23,313 nt of DNA from the NCBI GenBank assembly GCA_024206195.1, contig JAAGZO010000513.1:1-23313 (forward strand), read 5' to 3'. Below, piece by piece: positions 1 through 6,774 of the stretch; within the stretch, counting starts at the first letter, position 1; every line of letters begins with the position of its first letter. Below the pieces are notes generated by a model. The model worked only from the letters and a program-made list of their open reading frames with translations. It was not told where the DNA came from and searched no databases. The DNA is from a bacterium (lineage in GTDB: Archaea; Nanoarchaeota; Nanoarchaeia; Woesearchaeales; UBA10216). Both the position numbers and the translations under genes were made by a program.

Positions 1-2
1 AC

Positions 3-275
3 ACCGAAGAGTGTTGGTACAACAATATCTTGGAGTACATCTATTCGGCTATGGACAGAGCGTATCGAAAAGTATATGACACGGAACCGATGAAGAATCC
101 TGACAATATTAAGTTTATTGTTTATATGTCGGGTGACCTGATTTACAAACTTATGAACGTAGCTGGTTACAGGGATTTCGGAACAACTTCTAGTGGTGGT
201 ACTACTTTCAGAGGTTGGGAAGTGGTTGAGGTAAGGGATCGTGAATACGTACACTTTGTGAGGAAGTATGATTAA
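3..275 (+). CDS. hypothetical protein, 5' end outside window
   Basis: The reading frame is open from the first complete codon of the window and ends with TAA at 273-275. The earliest initiator-like codons (TTG at 30, ATG at 51) have no well-spaced ribosome binding site, so the gene probably begins upstream and the visible 90 codons are its C-terminal part. The product is mixed alpha/beta in character, with a Gly/Thr/Ser-rich turn (GTTSSGGTT). No family is recognised. The 3' end overlaps the next gene by 8 nt, which suggests translational coupling in an operon. Confidence 0.7.
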   Translation, partial: TEECWYNNILEYIYSAMDRAYRKVYDTEPMKNPDNIKFIVYMSGDLIYKLMNVAGYRDFGTTSSGGTTFRGWEVVEVRDREYVHFVRKYD

Positions 276-555
276 GAAATTACTAACAGAATACATTACC
301 AACATGTTCCGAGACTATTTCTACGATAATGTTGAAGTCGGAGGGAGCTTTACATTCTATGAATATATCGTAGATACTAAACGAATCGGAGATATTTACC
401 ATGTACTGGCTATAACAGAAGATACAATATCTTATCAGAAGACTTGGTATGGTCATAAAGTAGGTAAACCCACAACAATCTCTAAGTCTGAATTTAAGTC
501 TTTAGTGAGAGGTGGTGAGTATCACGGTAGAGATTATTTGTACAGTTTGAGTTAG
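268..555 (+). CDS. hypothetical protein (95 aa)
   Basis: A 95-residue basic, aromatic-rich protein that begins inside the end of the preceding gene. An AGGAAG Shine-Dalgarno sequence lies about 5 nt before the ATG. It contains many Tyr and Phe residues and no signal peptide, membrane segment or recognisable motif. It is the last gene before a long non-coding region and is followed by an AT-rich hairpin terminator at 601-627, so it probably ends the upstream operon. Function unknown. Confidence 0.75.
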   Translation: MIKKLLTEYITNMFRDYFYDNVEVGGSFTFYEYIVDTKRIGDIYHVLAITEDTISYQKTWYGHKVGKPTTISKSEFKSLVRGGEYHGRDYLYSLS

Positions 556-600
556 GTGTAAAAACGCTAGAACATAAAACCGCAAGCTCTAAATCCTTGT

Positions 601-627
601 AACTTATTGAAACACATAAGTTTTTAT
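601..627 (+). terminator. AT-rich intrinsic terminator
   Basis: Stem AACTTAT (601-607) pairs with ATAAGTT (616-622) around an 8-nt loop and runs into a T-rich tract (621-627). The stem has little GC, so termination may be partial. It lies 46 nt after the last gene of the upstream operon. Confidence 0.5.
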
Positions 628-785
628 TAAATACACCCTTTAAAGTTGTCTTATAACACTAGGGTGTTACTCATTAAGGTTTAAACGAAGTTTAGAAGAA
701 GTGATACACAATACATAACACCCCTTAAAGACCTTTAATATCTTAGATACAAACACAATAATATAGATAACACACAAGATCTTTA

Positions 786-1013
786 GTGTCGATAGACACA
801 TTTACTTACAACTTGTTGTTGTTGTGTATTTACTTATAGATTTATCTATGGTTTGTTTTTACTTAGGACAGAGTCCTTATATTTTACTTATAACTTGTTA
901 TGACATGAGCGTAGCGAATATTTACTTTAGACTGATAGGTCTTAGATCTTTTACTTATGATTTATCATAAATAGTTTACTTATAGTATATAGATTAAAGG
1001 ATTACTTTACTTA
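786..1013 (+). repeat. tandem array of TTTACTTA linkers and variable hairpins
   Basis: TTTACTTA (once TTTACTTT) occurs at 801, 829, 858, 883, 921, 950, 975 and 1006, spaced 25-38 nt. A short hairpin starts at or inside the end of most copies, and one more precedes the first. They are GTGTC-GATA-GACAC (786-799), ACAA-CTTG-TTGT (808-819), ATAGA-TTTA-TCTAT (836-849), AGGAC-AGA-GTCCT (865-877), ATAA-CTTG-TTAT (890-901), AGACT-GATA-GGTCT (929-942) and TATGA-TTTA-TCATA (956-969). A weak TATA/TATA stem sits at 981-991. Stem sequences differ but pairing is kept, while the linker and the loops (CTTG, TTTA, GATA) recur. The pattern is read directly from the sequence. Its function is unknown; an RNA role is inferred from the compensatory variation. 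Confidence 0.85.
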
Positions 1014-1015
1014 GA

Positions 1016-1080
1016 GGGGTGAATCTCCACATGGTTTTTGATGAAAGTAGGGGGTGAATCCGCACATGCCTCTGTGGAGA
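1016..1080 (+). repeat. duplicated GGGGTGAATC element within a closing stem
   Basis: An 18-nt element, GGGGTGAATC then two variable bases then CACATG, occurs at 1016-1033 and 1051-1068. TCTCCACA (1024-1031) is exactly complementary to TGTGGAGA (1073-1080), so the first copy can pair beyond the second. This could be a structured leader RNA or a protein-binding duplication. No known riboswitch class is recognised. Confidence 0.6.
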
Positions 1081-1192
1081 ATAGCACACACTTGGTAGTA
1101 CTTGGTCTATTCTAACGTACACAGAAAGTGTTTATAAGTTGTAGGGGTATTTTAGCACCTAGTTGTGAAGATCTTACAATTAAAGTAGTTTG

Positions 1193-1215
1193 TTACTTGA
1201 CAAGTAATATATTAC
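1193..1215. promoter_or_regulatory. overlapping palindromes, probable operator
   Basis: TTACTTG-A-CAAGTAA (1193-1207) is a perfect 15-bp palindrome covering the -35 box. It overlaps a second perfect palindrome, GTAATATATTAC (1204-1215), in the promoter spacer. This placement fits a dimeric repressor that would block RNA polymerase. No repressor gene is seen in the window. Confidence 0.55.
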
Positions 1216-1225
1216 ATGTTATTAT
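1197..1225 (+). promoter_or_regulatory. strong sigma70-like promoter
   Basis: TTGACA (1197-1202), a 17-nt spacer and TATTAT (1220-1225), with an extended -10 TG at 1217-1218. Transcription would start near 1232, about 15 nt before the next gene, whose ribosome binding site is AAAGGAGG. It probably drives the small-gene cluster from 1247 onward. Confidence 0.75.
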
Positions 1226-1246
1226 GGTATATACAAAGGAGGTTAT

Positions 1247-1459
1247 ATGAAATTCATTACACCAGAAGATATTTTATCTCATATCGACTTAGAACAAGTC
1301 GCCAACGATGTTAACTTGTTAATGTGTGACAGGTTAAAAGTTCAAACAATCCACAACCAAACATCCACAGCATTTAAGTGTGATGATCCAACTAAGTATC
1401 TAAGTAAGGTTCTAGCTAAATCGTACTTCAAGTATCTTAACACAAAAGGTGATAAATAA
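1247..1459 (+). CDS. hypothetical protein (70 aa)
   Basis: First gene behind the 1197 promoter, with a very strong Shine-Dalgarno AAAGGAGG ending 4 nt before the ATG. The 70-residue product looks mainly helical, has two cysteines, no membrane segment and a lysine-rich C-terminus. The next gene starts 2 nt after its stop, so the two are probably co-translated. No family is recognised. Being first in an operator-controlled operon suggests an early or regulatory role, which is inference only. Confidence 0.75.
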   Translation: MKFITPEDILSHIDLEQVANDVNLLMCDRLKVQTIHNQTSTAFKCDDPTKYLSKVLAKSYFKYLNTKGDK

Positions 1460-1460
1460 T

Positions 1461-1646
1461 ATGAAACTTATTTACCGTGGACAACAAGAAAGAATTATTT
1501 CAACACTAGCAACTAAGCTGGGATACTCTCCCACAGAACTGATGTTTAAGTTAGCTAAAGATTTGAATGAAACTATTAATAAACACCCTATTGATGCACG
1601 AGCTGCACAGGAGAACAATAATGCCAGAGAAGAAGATAAAGGGTAA
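1461..1646 (+). CDS. small hypothetical protein (61 aa)
   Basis: ATG at 1461 is preferred over the in-frame GTG at 1449 because AAGGTG lies at a suitable distance upstream and the preceding gene stops at 1459. The product is short and basic: an N-terminal helical segment (about residues 1-42, including GYSPTELMFKLAKDL) followed by a charged, Asn/Glu-rich tail. The N-terminal part could be a small helix-turn-helix or ribbon-helix-helix fold, but no diagnostic motif is visible. Its end overlaps the start of the next gene by 26 nt in another frame. Confidence 0.65.
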   Translation: MKLIYRGQQERIISTLATKLGYSPTELMFKLAKDLNETINKHPIDARAAQENNNAREEDKG

Positions 1647-2259
1647 AACTTTACGCACACAAACTACACCATACACCTCAGTACCTATTGAATTATTGAC
1701 AGCAGACGTTGCTATGATAAAAAGTACAGGAGAGGAGATTAAAATCTCGGACACTCTCCTGCGTGTATATTTATACATGAGAAATATGTATTGCATCACA
1801 CTAGACGACCCTAAGAGTTTTGGTTACTTTGAAGGTTGGGAAGGTATTGCATCGGCTATAGGCAAAACCCAAGATATCTTCAAGAAAGGTAGTAACCGTC
1901 CTAATATCCAATTACAGAAATTAGGATTACTAGAGCTTAGGAAGGCTGGTAAGGGTAGGGCTGATATGAAGATCGTTAAAGATATTGTAGAGATCTTAGA
2001 TGACGTTGTGTTCCTAAACTCTAAATCTAAGGATTACAAAGAGCGTAAGAATAAAGAACGAGAAACATTCTTATCGGAGAGTAAACAACCTGAACAAGAA
2101 GCTATCTCTCCACCCCCAATAAGAGAGCACACTCCAACCTCGCCCACTTATGAAGCTCCACCATTAAATGTTTACGATGATATAGTGTCTGAAGGTTATT
2201 GTGAAAGTTGTGGAGAGCGCTACTCTGAAGGGGGTTTGTGTGGGTGTATCCCTTTCTAA
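1621..2259 (+). CDS. probable winged-helix replication or DNA-binding protein (212 aa)
   Basis: Start ATG 1621 follows AGGAGA at 1608-1613; the frame is open further upstream but without a ribosome binding site. Residues about 40-110 look like a winged-helix domain of the kind found in phage replication initiators: a first helix (ISDTLLRVYLYMRN), an aromatic loop (GYFEGWEGIASAIG) and a recognition-helix region ending in LQKLGLLELRKAG. A Lys/Glu-rich linker and a Pro-rich stretch follow. The C-terminus carries CESCGERYSEGGLCGC, a CxxC...CxC cluster that could bind zinc. The early position fits DNA replication or regulation. The family assignment is inferred from the fold pattern only. Confidence 0.65.
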   Translation: MPEKKIKGKTLRTQTTPYTSVPIELLTADVAMIKSTGEEIKISDTLLRVYLYMRNMYCITLDDPKSFGYFEGWEGIASAIGKTQDIFKKGSNRPNIQLQKLGLLELRKAGKGRADMKIVKDIVEILDDVVFLNSKSKDYKERKNKERETFLSESKQPEQEAISPPPIREHTPTSPTYEAPPLNVYDDIVSEGYCESCGERYSEGGLCGCIPF

Positions 2260-2269
2260 GAGGTGTTAC

Positions 2270-2317
2270 ATGTTTAATTTAGTTATGCCAGCAGAAGCTG
2301 GATTTACTTGTTGTTAG
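2270..2317 (+). CDS. possible 15-residue peptide
   Basis: ATG 2270 to TAG 2317 encodes MFNLVMPAEAGFTCC and is preceded by AGAGGTG, which overlaps the stop of the upstream gene. The stop overlaps the AGGAGA of the HNH gene, so it may act as a coupling leader rather than a functional peptide. Weak evidence. Confidence 0.3.
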   Translation: MFNLVMPAEAGFTCC

Positions 2318-2326
2318 GAGAATTAT

Positions 2327-2998
2327 ATGGATAAATTATCCGAAGTGGAAAAGTTAATACTTGAAACATATGTTGCAGGCGAAACCTCACTAAGAGATGT
2401 TGCTACCCTGTGTCAAACAGATCACCACCGAGTTAAGCGTGTACTAGTTAAACACGGTGTCGAGATTGTAAAAGCTAAGAAAAAACCTTTATCTGAAAAA
2501 CAGAGAGATGTATTAGAAAAACACAAGTTTAAGAAAGGGCATAAAAAGGGGTTAGGTAGAAAATGTAGTAAAATAGCTTTATATAGGAACATGAGGTCAC
2601 ACTTAAGATGGGATGTAACAGAAGAGTGGCTTATGAAATTTGAGGATATAGAGAAGTTGAAAACATTACATAAAATGGTTTCTAAGAGAAGCGGTAGATG
2701 GGATTGTGATGTTAATTGGTATAGAAGTTACATAGAGAAATTTTACTATGATGATACCTTTTGTAAATTATTCGATAATTGGAAGTCAAATAATCAGTAC
2801 AGTTGGCTTAAACCCTCCTTAGATCATATCGTCCCTAAAGCTTCTGGCGGAGGGGATAACATAGAGAATTTACAGGTCTTAACTTGGTTTGAAAACAGGT
2901 GTAAATGGAGACTATCTCAGGAAGAATGGGATGACATTAAGAGTAATATAAGTCTATACATTAGTGGTATTGAAAGAGGAGATGATGAAACTTGTTAA
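2327..2998 (+). CDS. free-standing HNH homing endonuclease (223 aa)
   Basis: The N-terminus (about residues 6-47) has a helix-turn-helix pattern (LRDVATLCQTDHHRVKRVLVKHG), followed by a Lys-rich linker. The C-terminal part carries an HNH nuclease motif: LDHIVPKASGG (Asp166-His167), then NIENLQVLTW (Asn181) and FENRCKW (Asn190). This order of DNA-binding region and ββα-metal nuclease is typical of free-standing phage endonucleases that cut cognate sites in related genomes. AGGAGA lies 6 nt before the ATG. It sits among small early genes, as inserted homing genes often do. The target is not identifiable from this window. Confidence 0.85.
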   Translation: MDKLSEVEKLILETYVAGETSLRDVATLCQTDHHRVKRVLVKHGVEIVKAKKKPLSEKQRDVLEKHKFKKGHKKGLGRKCSKIALYRNMRSHLRWDVTEEWLMKFEDIEKLKTLHKMVSKRSGRWDCDVNWYRSYIEKFYYDDTFCKLFDNWKSNNQYSWLKPSLDHIVPKASGGGDNIENLQVLTWFENRCKWRLSQEEWDDIKSNISLYISGIERGDDETC

Positions 2999-3131
2999 GA
3001 AAGAAAACGGTACTATACCTAAATTGATAAACTCTATCTGCATTGAAATGGATGAGCAACAGTATTTGAAATCTGTTGAGTGGGTGAAGAATTGTACTGA
3101 ATCTAACCCATATGGAATTTCGCAAGAATAA
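2985..3131 (+). CDS. small hypothetical protein (48 aa)
   Basis: ATG 2985 overlaps the last 14 nt of the HNH gene, with AGAGGAG just upstream. The product begins MKLVKKENGTIPKL and ends SNPYGISQE, is soluble and has two cysteines. The start and overlap suggest translational coupling to the endonuclease. No family is recognised. Confidence 0.55.
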   Translation: MKLVKKENGTIPKLINSICIEMDEQQYLKSVEWVKNCTESNPYGISQE

Positions 3132-3203
3132 CCTTGACAAAACCGCATCACTGGTGCAAACTCTTATTCAAAGCAAACAAGACAATAACGGAGAGGGATA
3201 ATT

Positions 3204-3425
3204 ATGAAAATCGAACAAACAATCATGATCGATGGTGTGGAAGTGGTAGATACAAAAATGAAGATTATGGGACATCGAATCTTTACACAATGTCGTGATG
3301 ATGATTACAACACAAAATATATTGTTGATGGTAAGGGTAATGTCAAATCCATCATCACAATTCAAGCTGACTGCTCACAGAATTACGGGTATGTTAGTGA
3401 TTTCACCGTTGAGGATGTTAAATAA
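3204..3425 (+). CDS. hypothetical protein (73 aa)
   Basis: A GGAGAGG ribosome binding site precedes the ATG. The 73-residue product has alternating hydrophobic and polar residues that suggest a small beta-rich fold (TIMIDGVEVVDTKMKIMG, then KGNVKSIITIQADC). Two cysteines, no membrane segment. It starts a run of closely spaced genes that continues to 6766. A TTGACA at 3134-3139 lies upstream, but no good -10 box matches it. Function unknown. Confidence 0.7.
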   Translation: MKIEQTIMIDGVEVVDTKMKIMGHRIFTQCRDDDYNTKYIVDGKGNVKSIITIQADCSQNYGYVSDFTVEDVK

Positions 3426-3436
3426 GGAGAATAAAT

Positions 3437-4474
3437 ATGAGTAACAATAAACTATACATACCCAAGAAACTACATGTGGGTTATCAAGAGCGAGAAGACA
3501 CTTACACTAAGAAACTCGCTTATGTGATCTACACTGACGACAAAGGGGTAAAACGTAAAGAGACAAGTTGGAAAGGTTGGTGTAGAAAGTTTCTAGATGA
3601 CCAAGATAACACACCAACAGAAGGTTTCGTATTAAATAAAGGTGTCGGTGGTGTACGTTATAGTTGGGGGCGTAACGCACGTAATGAATATATTCGTGTG
3701 TATGATCCTCGTGGATGGGAGTTTGAAATCTCAATAGCTAACCTTATGTTCATCCTTCAAGAGTGTACCTCAACTAAAGGTAAAGGTTTAGAAGGTGAAT
3801 TTGTGTATTCTTGGGATGGTAAAGAATTGGTGTTGTTACCAGTTGGTTGTGAAGAGTATAAACAATCTTCGGAACACACATCATTACAAGCTAAGAAAGT
3901 CACCAAGAAAGATATGAAAGAGGGTAAGTGGTATACATTTAAAGATGGTGTTTCAGCAGTTTACTTAGGTCGACATCTTTCCTCAGAGGTTAACACTTAC
4001 TCAGAAGTTCTTGGTAAGAAACACCATGTGTTCCGCTTGGAAAGCGGGAAGTATCGCCTCGAAAACGGGTTTACTAAGCTTGCTTCTGTAGGGGAAGTGT
4101 GTGATGATTATGGAGAATACCTTGAAAACTTCTTAAATAGTGCGGAAGCTAATCCAGTCGTAGACTTACGTTGGGAAGATGTGGAAGTAGTTTCAAAGGT
4201 AAACGGAGCACATTACCTTAAAAGTGAAACTGGTGCTGTGTTTGCTGTTTGTCTTTCGTCAGAAACACCTTCACACCGTTATTCTTGGGGTAGATACAGA
4301 GAGTTTTATGGAGAGCTCAGCTTAGAAAACCTAGAACCTATAACAACCAAAGGGGAGTATTTCAAGAGTAAAGGGTATCTATACTACAGTTATAAAAAGT
4401 ATTTCTACTACAAAGACACTATGAATTTAGTACAGCCTGTGTTTATTTTAGCAAACGGAAAGGAGAAACGATAA
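3437..4474 (+). CDS. hypothetical protein (345 aa), repeated beta-rich modules
   Basis: A long early-region protein with AAGGAG 7 nt before the ATG. It is rich in Tyr, Trp and Gly and appears made of several beta-rich modules. The pentapeptide YSWGR occurs twice (near residues 75-80 and 282-286), and KGxWYxFK-like strands recur, which suggests internal duplication. No signal peptide or membrane helix. Its stop and the next start share one base (TAATG), so translation is probably coupled. No enzyme motif is recognised. Confidence 0.75.
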   Translation: MSNNKLYIPKKLHVGYQEREDTYTKKLAYVIYTDDKGVKRKETSWKGWCRKFLDDQDNTPTEGFVLNKGVGGVRYSWGRNARNEYIRVYDPRGWEFEISIANLMFILQECTSTKGKGLEGEFVYSWDGKELVLLPVGCEEYKQSSEHTSLQAKKVTKKDMKEGKWYTFKDGVSAVYLGRHLSSEVNTYSEVLGKKHHVFRLESGKYRLENGFTKLASVGEVCDDYGEYLENFLNSAEANPVVDLRWEDVEVVSKVNGAHYLKSETGAVFAVCLSSETPSHRYSWGRYREFYGELSLENLEPITTKGEYFKSKGYLYYSYKKYFYYKDTMNLVQPVFILANGKEKR

Positions 4475-4863
4475 TGTCAGACTCACGAGTAATTGAACTT
4501 CGTAAAGTAATCTCAACTAAAACTTTAGCTCTTGGTGAAGAACCTAAAGCTAAGTACAAAACTAACCTTAAGTGTGACAAGGGTAATATTCTTGTGTTAT
4601 CACTTCCACAGATTGTGGATGTCTTGGCTGATACACTGTTCAAACAAGAGAAACTACAACACGCTGCAAACTTGATCGGTTGTAAGTTGAATGAAGATTA
4701 TTCCGATTTAATTGATGACCTAACCCTCCGAGGTAAGATTCTTCAATACAAAGAGAGTAAGAAAGAATTGGAGAAACTTAATATTAAGTTAGATTCTCTT
4801 CGTAGTGAAGAGTTACGAAGAACAGATGAACTTGACGATTTAGAGGCAATCCTAAAACTCTAG
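4474..4863 (+). CDS. hypothetical coiled-coil protein (129 aa)
   Basis: The ATG overlaps the stop of the preceding gene by one base. The N-terminal half is mixed (KYKTNLKCDKGNILVLSLPQ). The C-terminal 50 residues or so are strongly heptad-like and highly charged (KESKKELEKLNIKLDSLRSE), predicting a coiled coil and probable dimerisation. It is the last gene before the promoter and hairpin at 4873-4911. Function unknown. Confidence 0.75.
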   Translation: MSDSRVIELRKVISTKTLALGEEPKAKYKTNLKCDKGNILVLSLPQIVDVLADTLFKQEKLQHAANLIGCKLNEDYSDLIDDLTLRGKILQYKESKKELEKLNIKLDSLRSEELRRTDELDDLEAILKL

Positions 4864-4872
4864 ATAATCTTG

Positions 4873-4914
4873 TTGACAAACATCTCCGTTATGGTAATCT
4901 GTAGCGGAGATTTT
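4873..4914 (+). promoter_or_regulatory. promoter embedded in a terminator-like hairpin
   Basis: TTGACA (4873-4878), a 16-nt spacer and TAATCT (4895-4900) with an extended TG. The element lies within an inverted repeat, ATCTCCG (4882-4888) and CGGAGAT (4905-4911), followed by TTT. RNA from upstream would form the hairpin and could terminate. RNA started here (near 4907) lacks the left arm and would escape. Confidence 0.6.
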
Positions 4915-4932
4915 AGGTAAGGAGAATAAATA

Positions 4933-5184
4933 ATGGAAATTATTATTAATTTGAAACGTGATTGTTTACATTGCAAAGACATGTCTGTATACGACCATAA
5001 TGTCTACCTGTTAAATGAAAGTTTACTATGGTTTGATTACATCAAGGTCAACTATTACGAAGCTTCTAACAATTATGATGTTGCAATCGGAAAAGAAAAT
5101 GATGAAGGTGTGTTTGTAGGTGAGTATTTTTATGATGCAGATGTCACAGATCACGGAAGTCGTTTAGTTGTTTATATAAACTAA
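4933..5184 (+). CDS. hypothetical protein (83 aa)
   Basis: First gene after the 4873 promoter, with AAGGAG upstream of the ATG. An acidic, Tyr-rich small protein. CLHC near residues 11-14 is the only CxxC, and no partner cysteines are present. Beta-strand character dominates (DVAIGKENDEGVFVGEYF). The next gene follows after 12 nt. Function unknown. Confidence 0.7.
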   Translation: MEIIINLKRDCLHCKDMSVYDHNVYLLNESLLWFDYIKVNYYEASNNYDVAIGKENDEGVFVGEYFYDADVTDHGSRLVVYIN

Positions 5185-5196
5185 AGGAGGATTACT

Positions 5197-5451
5197 ATGT
5201 TTCCAAGTATAGTATTCTGTGCAGTGTTGGGTTGGTTTATAGGTGTACATGCCCCTTTTATACTTATCCTCATCTTAGGTATTGTTTCTGGCTTCGGTGT
5301 CTTAAGAGGCGAGGGATTAGGCTCGATTGCAATCTTTCTTGGAGTGTCAGCTCCATTTATTGTAGGTATGTTGTTAGGCAGTTTGATTTATGGTGATTTA
5401 GGTGGTATTATCACCACACTTGATTTTAAATATTTATTTACAGGAGAATAA
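5197..5451 (+). CDS. small integral membrane protein (84 aa)
   Basis: An AAAGGAGG site lies before the ATG. The product is almost wholly hydrophobic, with three likely transmembrane stretches: about residues 4-20, 20-35 and 43-66 (IAIFLGVSAPFIVGMLLGSL). A short soluble tail (DLGGIITTLDFKYLFTGE) follows. It should sit in the host inner membrane. It is far from the lysis genes and has no holin-like charge pattern, so an early membrane role such as superinfection exclusion or envelope modification is possible but unproven. The next gene starts at the very next base after its stop. Confidence 0.7.
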   Translation: MFPSIVFCAVLGWFIGVHAPFILILILGIVSGFGVLRGEGLGSIAIFLGVSAPFIVGMLLGSLIYGDLGGIITTLDFKYLFTGE

Positions 5452-5739
5452 ATGACAAACAATAAACTACTATCACTCATCGAACATTTCCTTTATTCAG
5501 CAAGTGTTGTTGGAGTAAGCCGAGAATGTTTTGATTTGATGCTTTACAATGATGGTTTCACCGTACAGCTTTCAGAAGAAAGTGATTTTGGGTGTTGGGT
5601 GATTGAGGAACGTTGCAACTCTGAACGATATTATGATGTTGAATGTAAGAAATCTTCTGAGGGAGTTATCGACAAAATTGAAGAGTTGTACAAGATGTTT
5701 ATCTACAACAGTCAGCGTGATTGTCGTAGTATTATCTAA
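5452..5739 (+). CDS. hypothetical protein (95 aa)
   Basis: The ATG follows the upstream stop directly, with AGGAG within the end of that gene. The product is acidic and has five cysteines scattered without a clear CxxC pair. Secondary-structure pattern: N-terminal helix, central beta strands (GFTVQLSEESDFGCWVIEE), C-terminal helix. No family is recognised. It lies in the tightly packed cluster between 4933 and 6766. Confidence 0.7.
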   Translation: MTNNKLLSLIEHFLYSASVVGVSRECFDLMLYNDGFTVQLSEESDFGCWVIEERCNSERYYDVECKKSSEGVIDKIEELYKMFIYNSQRDCRSII

Positions 5740-5760
5740 TATAATTCGTAAGGAGAGACA

Positions 5761-6063
5761 ATGAACCTATTTAACTGGGGTATCTTCAAGAAAGATGAAA
5801 ACGTCAAACCTATAAAACCTTCCACACTCTTTTTACTTAGAGAATTGTGTGATAAACAACTAGGATTGCCAAATAATTTAGTGTTTGATGAAAGTGTAAC
5901 AAGAGATCAATTACAGATGGATAGTTTGGATGATGTGGAATTACTTCTTGCTATCGAAGATGAGTGGGACATTGACATAAGAGACGAAGATTGGGAGAAG
6001 TGTAATTCAGTAGGGGATGTTATAAATTTAATTAACTCTATTACTTGTAAGGAGACAACATGA
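5761..6063 (+). CDS. acyl-carrier-protein-like protein (100 aa)
   Basis: Residues about 22-92 match the four-helix pattern of acyl or peptidyl carrier proteins. The sequence QMDSLDDVELLLAIEDEW contains the DSL signature at residues 54-56; Ser55 would carry 4'-phosphopantetheine, at the head of the acidic recognition helix. A final helix (SVGDVINLINSI) matches the usual ACP C-terminus. A basic N-terminal extension of about 20 residues (FNWGIFKKDENVKP) is extra. No ketosynthase, acyltransferase or phosphopantetheinyl transferase is seen nearby, so it would rely on host enzymes or interfere with them. The gene overlaps the next by 4 nt. The fold call is confident; the role in infection is unknown. 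Confidence 0.8.
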   Translation: MNLFNWGIFKKDENVKPIKPSTLFLLRELCDKQLGLPNNLVFDESVTRDQLQMDSLDDVELLLAIEDEWDIDIRDEDWEKCNSVGDVINLINSITCKETT

Positions 6064-6377
6064 TAAAGAATTATAACTCTGAAAATCTTCGTTATACTTT
6101 GGATAAGCACACTTGTGCGTTAGTCGATAAAACTCTAGACCGTTTACGCAAGGAAAGAGTGAATGTTGTAGAGAAAGCTCTCGAAGAGTATTTCGCTAAG
6201 GTGTGGAGCGTTAACGTTGAAGACCTGTTAAAGGTGAAAGATAATACAAACAATTTTAAGTTGAGAGGTTTTGAAAAGATCTCATCACTTAAGAAGGACA
6301 AATACTACCACAACGGACTTTTGATACTTAGTGTTGTACATGAAGGATTGGAAACTCGTGTGTATAAACACTTTTGA
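6060..6377 (+). CDS. hypothetical protein (105 aa)
   Basis: ATGA overlap with the ACP-like gene, so translational coupling is likely; AAGGAG lies within the upstream gene. The N-terminal 55 residues are basic and helical (CALVDKTLDRLRKERVNVVEKALEEYF). The C-terminal half has beta-strand character (HNGLLILSVVHEGLETRVY). It may partner the ACP-like protein, but only coupling supports this. No known family. Confidence 0.65.
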   Translation: MIKNYNSENLRYTLDKHTCALVDKTLDRLRKERVNVVEKALEEYFAKVWSVNVEDLLKVKDNTNNFKLRGFEKISSLKKDKYYHNGLLILSVVHEGLETRVYKHF

Positions 6378-6394
6378 TACAAGTAGGAGCATGT

Positions 6395-6766
6395 ATGAAA
6401 AAGAAACTACGTAAGCAATTACACAAACAATACCCTTGGTGGGATTATGAGCATCTTCTCAAGATGTTAAAGGATTGGCTGGATCATTCTAGCAAGATGC
6501 ATGCCAACCGTGGTAACTTAGTAAAGAGTGTTCGCACTTCTAGGGAAATGAAAATCGCCGTTAACTTAATTGCACGTATTGAAGATAATAATTATGATAC
6601 ACCGAATAAAGTTTTCCCTTGCAGGAACGGTCATGTTAACAGTAGTGATTTTGGTTGGGACATCGGGGATTTCTATTATAATAAAGCTGGAGATGACCTT
6701 AGAAAACAAGATATAGATTATCTTTTTAACTTCATGAAGAAACATATACTCACTTGGTGGGATTGA
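6395..6766 (+). CDS. hypothetical protein (123 aa)
   Basis: ATG 6395 follows TAGGAG by 6 nt and is preferred to the upstream in-frame TTG at 6374, which lies in the end of the previous gene. The product is basic at its N-terminus (MKKKLRKQLHKQYPWWDYEH) and rich in Trp, Asp and His, with a C-terminal WWD. No catalytic motif is recognised. It is the last gene before a 134-nt gap and the helicase. Confidence 0.65.
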   Translation: MKKKLRKQLHKQYPWWDYEHLLKMLKDWLDHSSKMHANRGNLVKSVRTSREMKIAVNLIARIEDNNYDTPNKVFPCRNGHVNSSDFGWDIGDFYYNKAGDDLRKQDIDYLFNFMKKHILTWWD

Positions 6767-6774
6767 TACACTAC

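Larger units (their letters stand above)
556..1246. other. 690-nt non-coding intergenic region
   Basis: No convincing ORF on either strand. In order it holds the terminator at 601-627; a hairpin with stem TAACAC (654-659)/GTGTTA (664-669); the TTTACTTA-hairpin array (786-1013); a duplicated GGGGTGAATC element inside a long-range stem (1016-1080); and a palindromic operator with a strong promoter (1193-1225). The density of hairpins and direct repeats suggests a structured leader or untranslated RNA, or a replication or partition region. It separates two gene clusters transcribed in the same direction. Confidence 0.7.

Noticed and set aside
786..1013. The TTTACTTA array as a CRISPR array or anti-CRISPR repeat mimic
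   Set aside because: The constant part is only 8 nt, the hairpins vary, spacers are under 25 nt, and no cas genes or type I-F handle sequence are present.
3134..3162. TTGACA at 3134 as a promoter for 3204
   Set aside because: No acceptable -10 box lies 15-19 nt downstream.
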